Source: CAYRFE01 sp964539615 (lineage in GTDB: Bacteria > Macinerneyibacteriota > Macinerneyibacteria > Macinerneyibacteriales > CAYRFE01). Taken from it: DNA of 18,813 nt. The stretch lies in the NCBI GenBank assembly GCA_964539615.1, contig CAZIJP010000040.1:1-18813 (forward strand), in the 5' to 3' direction. The translations under genes were made by a program, and so were the position numbers. Positions 1 to 7,534 of the stretch are shown in pieces (within the stretch, counting starts at the first letter, position 1; each line of letters starts with the position of its first letter). The notes below the pieces were generated by a model. The model did not search any database, had not been told where the DNA came from, and saw only the letters and a program-made list of their open reading frames with translations.

Positions 1-432
1 GGTGATGAGACCGATAAGATCGTAGGGCTTGAAATGGGTGCTGACGATTATGTGACAAAACCGTTCTCGCCGAAAGAATTGGTGGCGCGTGTGAAAGCTA
101 TCTTGCGGCGCGGTATTAAAGAAGAACAAAGCGAAGATATTATACGGATCGCAGGAAGGCTTGTGATAGATACCAACCGGTTCAGCCTGACCGTTGACGA
201 TAAACCGGTCGTGCTCACGACCACTGAATTTCGCATCCTTCAGATACTTGCCGGCAGAATGGGCTGGGTATTTTCCCGCGAACAGCTTTTGAGCCAATTA
301 TGGGGGAATGATAAAACAGTGATAGACCGCACGATCGATGTGCACATCAAACATCTTCGTGAAAAACTCGGCGATGCAGGCGATATCGTAAAGAATATCC
401 GCGGTGTCGGCTATAAATTGGATATTGAATGA
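1..432 (+). CDS. phoB: PhoB/PhoP-type response regulator, 3' part
   Basis: This is the C-terminal 143 residues of an OmpR/PhoB-family two-component regulator; the reading frame is open to the window's left edge, so the true start and the phosphoacceptor aspartate lie upstream. The visible part begins in the receiver domain, with the conserved lysine motif YVTKPF just after GADD, which marks the end of the phosphorylation pocket. A linker follows, then a winged-helix DNA-binding domain over roughly the last 100 residues. Its TTTEFRIL helix, the recognition helix around RTIDVHIKHLREKL and the wing motif IRGVGYKL are all typical. The stop overlaps the start of the sensor kinase gene (ATGA at 429-432), so the two are translationally coupled. 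Assignment to PhoB rather than another OmpR paralogue is inferred from the PhoR-like partner and from the pst operon about 3.5 kb downstream. Confidence 0.85.
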   Translation, partial: GDETDKIVGLEMGADDYVTKPFSPKELVARVKAILRRGIKEEQSEDIIRIAGRLVIDTNRFSLTVDDKPVVLTTTEFRILQILAGRMGWVFSREQLLSQLWGNDKTVIDRTIDVHIKHLREKLGDAGDIVKNIRGVGYKLDIE

Positions 433-2153
433 AAACTATATCAACAAAGCTTCTTGTGTTATTTCTCGGAATAATTATATTTGTTTCGCTTATTCATATC
501 GTATCGTCGCTGATTGTGATCAAAAAAAATTATATCAGAACATTTGAAGATCAGCTTGCAAAAATGGCTGCATTGATCGAACCGGAAGTTGTCCGGTATT
601 ATTCAGAACCCTATGACCTCAACCTGCTTCGTCAAACCGTGATCAGCGAAGGAAAAAGGGCGGAAATCCGTATTACCGTAATTGCTGACGATGGTGTTGT
701 TGTCGCTGATTCACAAAAAGATCCGACTACGATGGAAAATCATCTGTTTAGACCGGAAGTCGCCAATGCGCTCAGCGGTGTACGATCGCAAAATATCCGT
801 TACAGTAAAACCGTTGAAGATATGCTTTTATATGTGGCAGTACCGATCCAGATAAACGGGAAAACTACTGCGGTGCTTCGATTAAGTATTTTTATGGAGC
901 AGCTTGAACAGCTTCTCCGTGAAATTCGTCTGCGGATACTGGTAGCGGCATGTATCACAATTATTGCTGCCGCATTGATAGCATTGTGGTTTTCCAAGAG
1001 CATCACCCGCCCTATCGGATATCTTCGCGACGGATTTCAAGCAGTTGCAGAGGGTAATCTGGAAACACGTGTTCTTTTACAAAATCACGACGAACTTCAT
1101 GATCTGGCTGAACATTTTAATGCAATGGTCGTGCAACTCAATGAATTGTTTGCGCAGATAAACGTTAAAGAAGAACAGATACAGACCATCATACAGTCGC
1201 TTCAGGAAGGTTTTGCCGTACTCGATAAAGACGGGCGAGTGGTGATGGCCAATGATAGCTTGAAAAAGATCGCCCGTTGTGACGCGATAATTAATGTTCC
1301 TTACTGGGAATTGTTCCGTAATCCGGATTTTATTGAATTGGTTCGAGAGGTGAGCGTGCAGAAAAGTTCCGGCACTACCGAGATCGAGATGGAAGGCGCC
1401 ACACTATTTGCCAGCGCAAGTTATTTGGAAGCACAATCTGAAATCGTTCTCATTGTCCACGATATCACCCGTATCCGTCAGTTTGACCGAATAAAAAAAG
1501 ATTTCGTAAGCAATGTTTCGCATGAATTGCGCACTCCGTTGACCGCTATCAAAGGGTATCTTGAAACTTTGGAAGAAGAGATCGGTCAGGAGACCGGCCA
1601 AAAGAAATACCTGGAGATCATAAAACGGCATACCGAGCGCTTGATCCATATCGTTAAAGATCTTCTTGTGCTGTCTGAACTAGAGAATACATCGGGGAGA
1701 TTTTCACCGGGAACTGTTGATATTAATGCAATGATAGAACAGACCATCCAGCTGTTTGATAAAAGATCGCAGGAAAAAGGGTTGTCACTTTCTATTGCAT
1801 TATGTGACAACGGCACGATCACTGCGGATGCATTCATGATCGAACAATTGCTTATTAACCTGATCGACAATGCAATAAAGTATACCGAAAAAGGTTCGAT
1901 TTCCATATCGACAGAACGTAACGGTAATTTTATCATCAGAATTTCAGACTCCGGCATCGGTATCCCGGAAAAGGATATTGAGCGAATTTTCGAGCGGTTC
2001 TATGTGGTTGATAAGTCGCGCTCGCGGCATACCGGCGGAACAGGCCTTGGTCTTTCTATTGTGAAACATATCGTTCATTTACACAACGGCACGATCAAGG
2101 TCGACAGCGATACGGGAAAAGGTACCGCGTTCACGATCAGTTTGCTCCTTTGA
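429..2153 (+). CDS. phoR: PhoR-type sensor histidine kinase
   Basis: This 574-residue membrane histidine kinase would phosphorylate the overlapping regulator. Domains in order: TM helix about 7-31; an extracytoplasmic sensor segment about 32-165; a second TM about 168-188; HAMP about 189-241; PAS about 250-345; HisKA with phospho-acceptor His365 in the SNVSHELRTP motif; and HATPase_c with the N box at 477-485 (NLIDNAIKY), G1 box DSGIGIP at 507-513, F box ERFYVVD and G2 box GGTGLGL at 536-542. All catalytic boxes look intact. TM-sensor-TM-HAMP-PAS-kinase is the layout of Gram-positive and many deep-branching PhoR proteins; E. coli PhoR lacks a large periplasmic domain. The phosphate role is inferred from context. 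PhoR signalling normally depends on PstB and PhoU, both encoded downstream. The gene ends 8 bases from the convergent HAD gene, and I see no terminator between them. Confidence 0.85.
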   Translation: MKTISTKLLVLFLGIIIFVSLIHIVSSLIVIKKNYIRTFEDQLAKMAALIEPEVVRYYSEPYDLNLLRQTVISEGKRAEIRITVIADDGVVVADSQKDPTTMENHLFRPEVANALSGVRSQNIRYSKTVEDMLLYVAVPIQINGKTTAVLRLSIFMEQLEQLLREIRLRILVAACITIIAAALIALWFSKSITRPIGYLRDGFQAVAEGNLETRVLLQNHDELHDLAEHFNAMVVQLNELFAQINVKEEQIQTIIQSLQEGFAVLDKDGRVVMANDSLKKIARCDAIINVPYWELFRNPDFIELVREVSVQKSSGTTEIEMEGATLFASASYLEAQSEIVLIVHDITRIRQFDRIKKDFVSNVSHELRTPLTAIKGYLETLEEEIGQETGQKKYLEIIKRHTERLIHIVKDLLVLSELENTSGRFSPGTVDINAMIEQTIQLFDKRSQEKGLSLSIALCDNGTITADAFMIEQLLINLIDNAIKYTEKGSISISTERNGNFIIRISDSGIGIPEKDIERIFERFYVVDKSRSRHTGGTGLGLSIVKHIVHLHNGTIKVDSDTGKGTAFTISLLL

Positions 2154-2161
2154 GTGTATGT

Positions 2162-2857
2162 TTATTGGTTTATACGTAAATGATAGGTAGTTGTTAATAA
2201 ATCGCATAGTTCGGGAAATTCATTAAATTTGTGGTCGGCAACGGTCGTGGAATTGATGTTCCAAGGGCTCAGTTTTTTAATTGCGGTCATGCCCGCATTT
2301 TTTGCGCCGATTATATCGTATTGTTCCGAGTCGCCGATAAAAACGGTTTCAGCAGGTGTCGCATGAAAATGGTGCAATGCATGAGCGAATGCCTGCTTAT
2401 CCGGTTTGAAAAACCCGATGTCTGCTGCCAATCCGATATAACCGAAAAAACCTGAAAGTCCTGATGATGTTATTCGGCGGTTTTGCTCGTCGGGATACGG
2501 GGAGTTTGAAAGGATACCGAGTTGCACAGTGCCGTAAAGTTGTTGCAATAAGGGTACAACACCGTCAAATACCGGAACATTGTCAATAAAATGATCATAA
2601 TAATCGTGAATAAAGGTATCATCCCAGGGAATGCCGAATTCCATGCATGTCGTTTTGAATCGATAATAATGTTGGTCTTTTGATGATGCGAACCGCTCGG
2701 CATCGGAGTTCATGATCACTTCCACCGATCGATCGAGGAATGCATCTAAATCTAAATTTCCCCGATGTTCTCGTAACATATGGCTCATTGCAGCAATGTC
2801 GCTTGCCATATAATCAACCAGAGTATTGTCAAAATCGAAAAGGATCGTTGTTATCAT
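2162..2857 (-). CDS. HAD-superfamily hydrolase (subfamily IA phosphatase-like)
   Basis: This 231-residue soluble protein has all four HAD motifs. Motif I is DFDNT with nucleophile Asp8 and acid/base Asp10; motif II is the serine in LSNS (Ser117); motif III is Lys151 in FFKPDK; motif IV is GDS at 175-177 with the following Asp181. The insertion between motifs I and II (about residues 15-100) is a helical cap of the C1 type, as in YjjG- or Gph-like phosphatases. Family members dephosphorylate small phosphomonoesters such as nucleotides, sugar phosphates or phosphoglycolate; the substrate here cannot be read from sequence. It is the last of three minus-strand genes and is convergent with phoR. 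A phosphate-scavenging role would fit the surroundings but is only inference. The Shine-Dalgarno sequence is weak; the start is chosen because the DFDNT motif must lie within the first dozen residues. Confidence 0.85.
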   Translation of the reverse strand: MITTILFDFDNTLVDYMASDIAAMSHMLREHRGNLDLDAFLDRSVEVIMNSDAERFASSKDQHYYRFKTTCMEFGIPWDDTFIHDYYDHFIDNVPVFDGVVPLLQQLYGTVQLGILSNSPYPDEQNRRITSSGLSGFFGYIGLAADIGFFKPDKQAFAHALHHFHATPAETVFIGDSEQYDIIGAKNAGMTAIKKLSPWNINSTTVADHKFNEFPELCDLLTTTYHLRINQ

Positions 2858-2948
2858 CGGCTTGCTATATCATTTATAGGTAAAATAAACAGCGTTACGA
2901 TATGTCCGGAATTTGCTCTGGCCCGTTTTGTGATCCCCAATTTGATCA

Positions 2949-3446
2949 TCATTCTTCGGTGATGAGATCGAATATGGTATCCGGTGGATTTTCAGCACTG
3001 TCGGTTTCTTCCACTTCTCCCGTTTTTGATACAAGATCACGGAAATATGATGCCGGACGAATAATATATCGTCCTTTTATGCCGCGTGAGGACATAAAGC
3101 GTTCCGCTTTTGCACGAATGATCAATTTCGATGCGATCTTATCAAGACCGAGCGCATTTTTGATCGCGAGATGTTGGCGGGCTGTCAGCACGATACGGAC
3201 AATTGAGTTGCCGTCGGCGCGGTCTTTAGCGGCATTATATTGTCGAACAGTCAAGCGGATGCAGAGCCATTCTTTGCCGTCTTTTCCTTTTACAAGAAAT
3301 GCCGTGCGGGCAAGGTCTTTCATATCCTTGTCGTTTGTCATTACCGATTCAGGTTCTATCTCTATCTCAGGCTCCTGAGACACGACGATAGCAGGAATGA
3401 AAAACGTAACAATCGATACGATCAAAAAAAACGCAAGATGTTTCAT
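2949..3446 (-). CDS. small secreted protein of unknown family
   Basis: I do not recognise this 165-residue protein. It starts with a clear signal peptide: Lys3, a hydrophobic core through about residue 21, and a likely cleavage after VVS (residue 23), giving a mature protein that begins QEPE. The mature N terminus is acidic (about residues 24-42). A basic mixed alpha/beta stretch of about 100 residues follows, and the C-terminal tail is again acidic. There is only one cysteine and no obvious catalytic motif. A strong Shine-Dalgarno sequence (GGAGG) lies just before the ATG on the minus strand, which favours this frame over the long plus-strand frames opposite it. It is 42 bases downstream of the SnoaL-like gene and probably co-transcribed with it. 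A periplasmic or exported location is inferred from the signal peptide; no function is proposed. Confidence 0.7.
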   Translation of the reverse strand: MKHLAFFLIVSIVTFFIPAIVVSQEPEIEIEPESVMTNDKDMKDLARTAFLVKGKDGKEWLCIRLTVRQYNAAKDRADGNSIVRIVLTARQHLAIKNALGLDKIASKLIIRAKAERFMSSRGIKGRYIIRPASYFRDLVSKTGEVEETDSAENPPDTIFDLITEE

Positions 3447-3488
3447 AAACTACCTCCAGTTTGCGGGTATTATTTTCAACTAGTTGTA

Positions 3489-3818
3489 TCAACGCAGAAA
3501 ACGGACAGCCGTTATCTTTTCATTTTCCACGGTATAGACCACCACAACACGCGAACGCTCAGTTGGCGATATGGTCACATCTTCTTCGTCGATCACGTTG
3601 TTGCCTATGCTTATGCGGTTGAGGATCTTTACGTGGAGTTGCGTATTTGAGAATCGCTGGCCGTAACGCTCGCGCATATCATTTTTCCCCTGCATGAACG
3701 GTTCCCGGTCGTTGGCATTATAAAAAAAGGTATTATCATCATACCATGAAAGAAATCCTTCAAGGTCATGTTTGTTATAACTACGAACCTGTGCATCAAT
3801 AAGTTCAACTGCGGTCAT
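3489..3818 (-). CDS. SnoaL/NTF2-like fold protein
   Basis: This 109-residue protein has the pattern of the small NTF2-like/SnoaL superfamily: an N-terminal helix (VELIDAQVRSYNKHD), the hallmark FLSWYDDN strand segment, a short middle helix (MQGKNDMRERYGQRF), then strands ending near VYTVENEKITAVRFL. Family members include steroid isomerase-like and polyketide cyclase-like enzymes as well as many non-catalytic binding proteins, so the ligand or reaction is unknown. An AAGGAG Shine-Dalgarno sequence lies 5 bases before the ATG, and a good promoter lies just upstream (3844-3871, minus strand). It is divergent from pstS, with the Pho-box-like repeats between the two genes, so phosphate control is possible. 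It heads a likely minus-strand unit with the secreted protein and perhaps the HAD hydrolase. Confidence 0.75.
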   Translation of the reverse strand: MTAVELIDAQVRSYNKHDLEGFLSWYDDNTFFYNANDREPFMQGKNDMRERYGQRFSNTQLHVKILNRISIGNNVIDEEDVTISPTERSRVVVVYTVENEKITAVRFLR

Positions 3819-3843
3819 AGGTGCTCCTTTCGCAATTTGGAAA

Positions 3844-3871
3844 AGTATAGCATATCACTGTATTTTCTCAA
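3844..3871 (-). promoter_or_regulatory. sigma70-type promoter for the SnoaL-like gene
   Basis: On the minus strand there is TTGAGA (3871-3866), a 16-base spacer, then TATACT (3849-3844). These match the consensus at 5 of 6 and 5 of 6 positions. The predicted start of transcription is about 18 bases before the ATG at 3818, leaving just enough leader for the AAGGAG Shine-Dalgarno sequence. The -35 hexamer lies 5 bases from the first Pho-box-like repeat. Confidence 0.6.
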
Positions 3872-3876
3872 CCGAA

Positions 3877-3915
3877 TTAACAGAAAATTAACCGTGTGTT
3901 CACGGTGTATTAAAG
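3877..3915 (+). promoter_or_regulatory. Pho-box-like operator: four hexamers at 11-base period
   Basis: Four direct repeats start exactly 11 bases apart: TTAACA (3877), TTAACC (3888), TTCACG (3899) and TTAAAG (3910), each separated by 5 bases. The period and hexamer match the known PhoP box of Bacillus (TT A/C/T ACA-like repeats separated by about 5 bases) and the 11-base geometry of PhoB tandem binding in general. The site lies 47 bases upstream of the pstS start codon. A separate -10 for pstS is ambiguous; TAGACT (3925-3930) and TATACC (3930-3935) are candidates, as expected for activator-dependent promoters with poor -35 elements. Binding by the PhoB-like regulator encoded at the left edge is inferred. 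Confidence 0.72.
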
Positions 3916-3962
3916 GTGCGGATGTAGACTATACCGGTAAGAAGAAAAAAAGGGAGGAAAGC

Positions 3963-4994
3963 ATGAAACTGATTTTCATGGCAGTTGCCGCGATGATGAT
4001 GGCAACACAGGTATTTGCGGCAGATAATGAGATCCTTGGGGCAGGGGCTACATTTCCGCAGGCATTGTATTCGAAGATGTTTGATGAATACAATAAGATC
4101 AAAGGTATCAAGGTCAATTATCAGGGTGTCGGATCAGGCGCAGGCATCAAGCAGCTCATTTCCAAGACCGTTGATTTTGGTGGAACAGATGCCGTGCTGA
4201 GCAATAAAGAATTAACTGAAGCAGGCGCAGACGTGCTGCATATTCCAACGTGTCTTGGCGCAGTGGCCATCACATATAATCTTGAAGGTAATCCTGTTTT
4301 GAAATTTACTTCAGATATCCTTGCTGATATTTATTTGGGGAAGATCACCAAATGGAACGATCCCCGAATCGCGGCGATCAACCCCGGTGTGAAATTACCC
4401 AATCTCGGTATCACCGTTGTTCACCGTTCCGATGGAAGCGGCACGACGTATATATTTAGCGAATATCTTTCAAAAGTAAGCGCTGATTGGAAGAAAAATG
4501 TCGGTGTCAACAAAGCGCTCAATTGGCCGGTCGGTCTGGGCGGAAAGGGTAACCCCGGTGTTGCGGGACTCGTGAAGGATACGTTGGGGAGTATCGGGTA
4601 TGTAGAGGTCATTTTCGCACTCTCAAATAATCTCTCTGTTGCCGAATTAAAAAACAAAAGCGGGAAGTTCATAAAACCCACGCTTGAAACAATGCTACAG
4701 TCTGCGAACGTAAGCATACCTGATGACACAAAAGTTTCGCTTACTGATACTGATGCGGCAAACGGCTATCCGATATCAAGTTTTACCTGGCTCATTCTTT
4801 ATAAAGAGCAGAACTATGGCGGACGTTCTCTTACGCGTGTTGAGAATACCGTCAAATTGCTCTGGTGGATGATCCATGAAGGGCAACAATTTAATGAGGC
4901 ATTGAAATTCGGTAAGTTGCCGAAAGGCGTCGTTGAAAAAGCGGAAAAACTTCTGCGTTCGGTTACATACAATGGAAAGCCGGTATTAAAATAA
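3963..4994 (+). CDS. pstS: phosphate ABC transporter, phosphate-binding protein PstS
   Basis: This is the high-affinity phosphate-binding protein of the Pst transporter, 343 residues. The start at 3963 is set by GGGAGG (3952-3957) just upstream and by the signal peptide it exposes (MKLIFMAVAAMMMATQVFA, cleavage after residue 19). There is no cysteine lipobox, so the protein should be soluble in a periplasm rather than a lipoprotein. Phosphate-binding segments characteristic of PstS are clear: GAGATFP (26-32), GSGAGIKQL (57-65), DFGGTDAVLS (71-80) and RSDGSGTTY in the middle of the protein. It is the first gene of pstSCAB-phoU and is preceded by the Pho-box-like repeats. An upstream in-frame start at 3768 would run through the promoter and operator and is rejected. 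Confidence 0.96.
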   Translation: MKLIFMAVAAMMMATQVFAADNEILGAGATFPQALYSKMFDEYNKIKGIKVNYQGVGSGAGIKQLISKTVDFGGTDAVLSNKELTEAGADVLHIPTCLGAVAITYNLEGNPVLKFTSDILADIYLGKITKWNDPRIAAINPGVKLPNLGITVVHRSDGSGTTYIFSEYLSKVSADWKKNVGVNKALNWPVGLGGKGNPGVAGLVKDTLGSIGYVEVIFALSNNLSVAELKNKSGKFIKPTLETMLQSANVSIPDDTKVSLTDTDAANGYPISSFTWLILYKEQNYGGRSLTRVENTVKLLWWMIHEGQQFNEALKFGKLPKGVVEKAEKLLRSVTYNGKPVLK

Positions 4995-4995
4995 C

Positions 4996-5922
4996 ATGGC
5001 ACCTTTATCTACAAGGAGCGGTATTGCCGCTCCTGTACATCTGAGACATATTCAGTTAAAAGAGAAACTTTTTACTATTTTTCTTGTTCTTTCGGGCGTA
5101 ATAATCCTTACGGCTCTTGGTGCTTTTTTTATCAGTCTTTTTACGGGTGCAGCGCCGGCTATGAAACAATTCGGATTCGGTTTTATTTTTTCTAAAACAT
5201 GGAATCCTGTTACTGAAGAGTTCGGCGCTTTACCATTTATCATCGGTACATTGATCACCGCATTTTTAAGCCTGATTTTGTCTCTTCCCTTTGCTTTGTC
5301 GATAGCAATGGCAATGGGAGAATACTTCAAGAAAGGTTTTCCTGCAACCTTCATTAAAAGCATGACAGAACTTCTGGCCGGGATACCTTCAGTTATATAC
5401 GGTTTCTGGGGGCTGATCGCCATAACTCCGTTGATCCGCCTATTGCAGCAAAAACTTGAAATGACCCCGTACGGAGTCGGCATTCTCTCGGCATCAATTG
5501 TATTAGCGATCATGATCATCCCTTATACAGCATCTATTGCCCGAGAGATCATTGAGCTTGTACCCAATGATCTGAAAGAAGCGGGGTATGCGCTTGGCGC
5601 AACACCGTATGAGGTCATGCGCGATATAATCCTTCCTTATGCAAAATCAGGCATTATTGCCGGTATTATCCTGTCTCTCGGAAGGGCTCTGGGCGAGACA
5701 ATGGCAGTGACCATGCTGATCGGCAACAGTAATGTTTTACCAAAGTCTATATTTGCTCCGGCCAATACGATATCGAGTGTGATAGCCAACGAATTCAATG
5801 AGGCCGGAGCGGGGCTTCATTCCGGTTCGCTTATCATGCTAGGGCTTATTTTGTTGGTCATAACGGCGATCATCAATATAATCGGGAAGTACATTATCAA
5901 GAAAACAACGGTAGGCGGCTGA
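4996..5922 (+). CDS. pstC: phosphate ABC transporter permease PstC
   Basis: This 308-residue inner-membrane permease forms the channel with PstA. About six transmembrane segments are visible (roughly 25-49, 80-104, 126-146, 160-180, 215-240 and 278-300). The EAA loop that contacts the ATPase lies around 195-220 (EAGYALGATPYEVMRDIILP), followed by the conserved GRALGETMAV stretch seen in PstC proteins. The MTELLAGIPSVIYGFWGL segment is also typical of the family. The gene starts one base after the pstS stop. No good Shine-Dalgarno sequence precedes it, so translation probably depends on coupling to pstS. The first 20 residues are soluble, and length is normal for the family. Confidence 0.95.
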   Translation: MAPLSTRSGIAAPVHLRHIQLKEKLFTIFLVLSGVIILTALGAFFISLFTGAAPAMKQFGFGFIFSKTWNPVTEEFGALPFIIGTLITAFLSLILSLPFALSIAMAMGEYFKKGFPATFIKSMTELLAGIPSVIYGFWGLIAITPLIRLLQQKLEMTPYGVGILSASIVLAIMIIPYTASIAREIIELVPNDLKEAGYALGATPYEVMRDIILPYAKSGIIAGIILSLGRALGETMAVTMLIGNSNVLPKSIFAPANTISSVIANEFNEAGAGLHSGSLIMLGLILLVITAIINIIGKYIIKKTTVGG

Positions 5923-5924
5923 AT

Positions 5925-6782
5925 ATGACGGACAAGCTTGCGTTTCAAATCAAATATAGGCAGAATAAGAATATACTCTTCAAGATCATTATTATGATCC
6001 TTGCTTTTGCAATGATCATTCCCTTGGCGTTAATCATCTTCCATATTATCAAAACAGGTATTTCGTCGATCAATTGGGAATTTTTTACCCAGGTTGAGAA
6101 ACCGGTAGGCGAAACAGGCGGCGGTATTCTTCATTCTCTTGTCGGCACGATTATGCTTATCCTTATTGCAAGCGGGATAGCAATTCCTCTTGGCGTAGCA
6201 AGCGGATTTTATATAGCGGAGAACCGCAAGAATGTATTTGCAAGTTTTGTCCAATGGGGACTTGATGTCATTCAGGGAATACCTTCCATAGTCATCGGTA
6301 TCGTAGTGTATGTCTGGATCGTTATGCCGTTGAAACAATTTTCAGCGTTTGCGGGCGGTGTTGCATTGGCGCTGATGATGCTTCCCGTCATTATTAAATC
6401 CACGGAAGAGACCGTTAAGATGATACCGTATTCATTCAAGGAAGCGGCACTTGCTCTCGGCGTGCCGTATTACAAAACGGCGCTCAAGGTCATTCTTCCG
6501 TCCAGCTTAAGCGGTATCGTAACAGGTATTCTCATCGGTGTTTCACGAATTGCGGGTGAAACAGCTCCTCTTATTATGACCGCATTCGGTAATCCGTTCT
6601 TCAACAGCAACATCTTTAAACCGGTAGATGCGATGCCGCTCATTATTTATAAATATGCAATAAGCCCTTACGATGAATTGCACAGGATAGCTTGGGCAGC
6701 ATCGTTTGTTTTGGTCATGTTTGTCCTCATTTTGAATATTGTTACAAGATTGGTGGTGAAACGATGGAAAATTGCATTTTGA
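5925..6782 (+). CDS. pstA: phosphate ABC transporter permease PstA
   Basis: This is the second inner-membrane permease of the phosphate transporter, 285 residues. It shows the family signatures GETGGGI (62-68), a membrane segment with LVGTIMLILIASGIAIPLGV, the VIQGIPSIVIGIV segment, and an EAA loop at about 173-192 (EAALALGVPYYKTALKVILP) followed by GVSRIAGETAPLI. About six transmembrane helices can be drawn. The start is 3 bases after the pstC stop, and its 3' end overlaps the pstB start by 19 bases. Together with PstC it should form the heterodimeric pore energised by PstB. Confidence 0.95.
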   Translation: MTDKLAFQIKYRQNKNILFKIIIMILAFAMIIPLALIIFHIIKTGISSINWEFFTQVEKPVGETGGGILHSLVGTIMLILIASGIAIPLGVASGFYIAENRKNVFASFVQWGLDVIQGIPSIVIGIVVYVWIVMPLKQFSAFAGGVALALMMLPVIIKSTEETVKMIPYSFKEAALALGVPYYKTALKVILPSSLSGIVTGILIGVSRIAGETAPLIMTAFGNPFFNSNIFKPVDAMPLIIYKYAISPYDELHRIAWAASFVLVMFVLILNIVTRLVVKRWKIAF

Positions 6783-7522
6783 CAGCAGAAAATATCAATG
6801 CCTTTTATGGCGCTCATCGGGCGGTTAAGGATGTCTCTATTTCCTTTGAAAAGAATACTATCACAGCTATTATGGGGCCTTCAGGGTGTGGGAAGACCAC
6901 ATTTTTACGGTGTCTCAACCGAATCCATGAAATTACCCCCGGCGCGCGTGTTGAAGGAAAGTTGTTGCTCGACGAAGAAGATGTGTATCAACTTGACCCT
7001 ATCCTCGTTCGGAGACGAATGGGTATGGTATTCCAGCGGCCGAATCCGTTTCCAACGATGAATATTTACGATAACGTCATCGCCGGGTATAAACTCAACG
7101 GCATTCGTTTGAATAAATCGGAAAGCGATGAGGTCGTGGAAGATGCTTTGGTAAAAGCAGGCCTTTGGACGGAAGTGAAGGACAGTTTGTACAAACGGGG
7201 AACCTTTCTGTCGGGAGGGCAGCAGCAACGCTTATGCATTGCGCGGTCGCTGGCCATGAAACCTGAGATATTGCTCCTCGATGAACCGACCTCGGCGCTT
7301 GATCCTATCGCAACGGCACGTATCGAAGAATTGGTGGTAGGGTTGCGTCAAACGGTCACCATTATCATTGTCACGCATAATATAGCTCAGGCAGGACGAG
7401 TATCCGATCGTACGGCGTTCTTTTATCTCGGAGATCTTATCGAATACGGGCCTACCGAGAAAATGTTTACCACACCGGAGAATGAAAAGACCGAAAAATT
7501 CCTGACCGGTAAATTCGGTTAA
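6764..7522 (+). CDS. pstB: phosphate ABC transporter ATP-binding protein PstB
   Basis: This 252-residue cytoplasmic ATPase drives phosphate import and relays transporter status to PhoR through PhoU. Motifs: Walker A GPSGCGKTT (38-46), Q loop VFQRPNPFP (89-97), ABC signature LSGGQQQR (149-156), Walker B ILLLDEP (169-175) and H-loop His205 in VTHN. RPNPFP after the Q loop is a PstB hallmark. The start at 6764 is chosen over the in-frame ATG at 6692 because it gives the usual PstB length and a conventional N terminus, whereas the earlier one would add 24 residues translated from within pstA. It overlaps pstA by 19 bases, consistent with translational coupling. Confidence 0.96.
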   Translation: MENCILTAENINAFYGAHRAVKDVSISFEKNTITAIMGPSGCGKTTFLRCLNRIHEITPGARVEGKLLLDEEDVYQLDPILVRRRMGMVFQRPNPFPTMNIYDNVIAGYKLNGIRLNKSESDEVVEDALVKAGLWTEVKDSLYKRGTFLSGGQQQRLCIARSLAMKPEILLLDEPTSALDPIATARIEELVVGLRQTVTIIIVTHNIAQAGRVSDRTAFFYLGDLIEYGPTEKMFTTPENEKTEKFLTGKFG

Positions 7523-7534
7523 GAGGAGGCATCT

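Noticed and set aside
2902..3378. Plus-strand reading frame of 158 residues opposite the secreted-protein gene
   Set aside because: It has no ribosome-binding site and no recognisable motifs, while the minus-strand frame has a signal peptide and a GGAGG site.
3240..3650. Plus-strand reading frame of 136 residues crossing the gap between the secreted and SnoaL-like genes
   Set aside because: It overlaps two better-supported minus-strand genes, is rich in His/Tyr/Arg in the way shadow frames are, and lacks a start signal.
3768..3962. N-terminal extension of PstS from an upstream ATG at 3768
   Set aside because: It would be translated through the SnoaL-like gene start, its promoter and the Pho box, and would bury the signal peptide that begins at 3963 after a strong Shine-Dalgarno sequence.
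6692..6763. Longer PstB starting at 6692
   Set aside because: The added 24 residues are an out-of-frame reading of the PstA C terminus; the start at 6764 gives the standard PstB N terminus.
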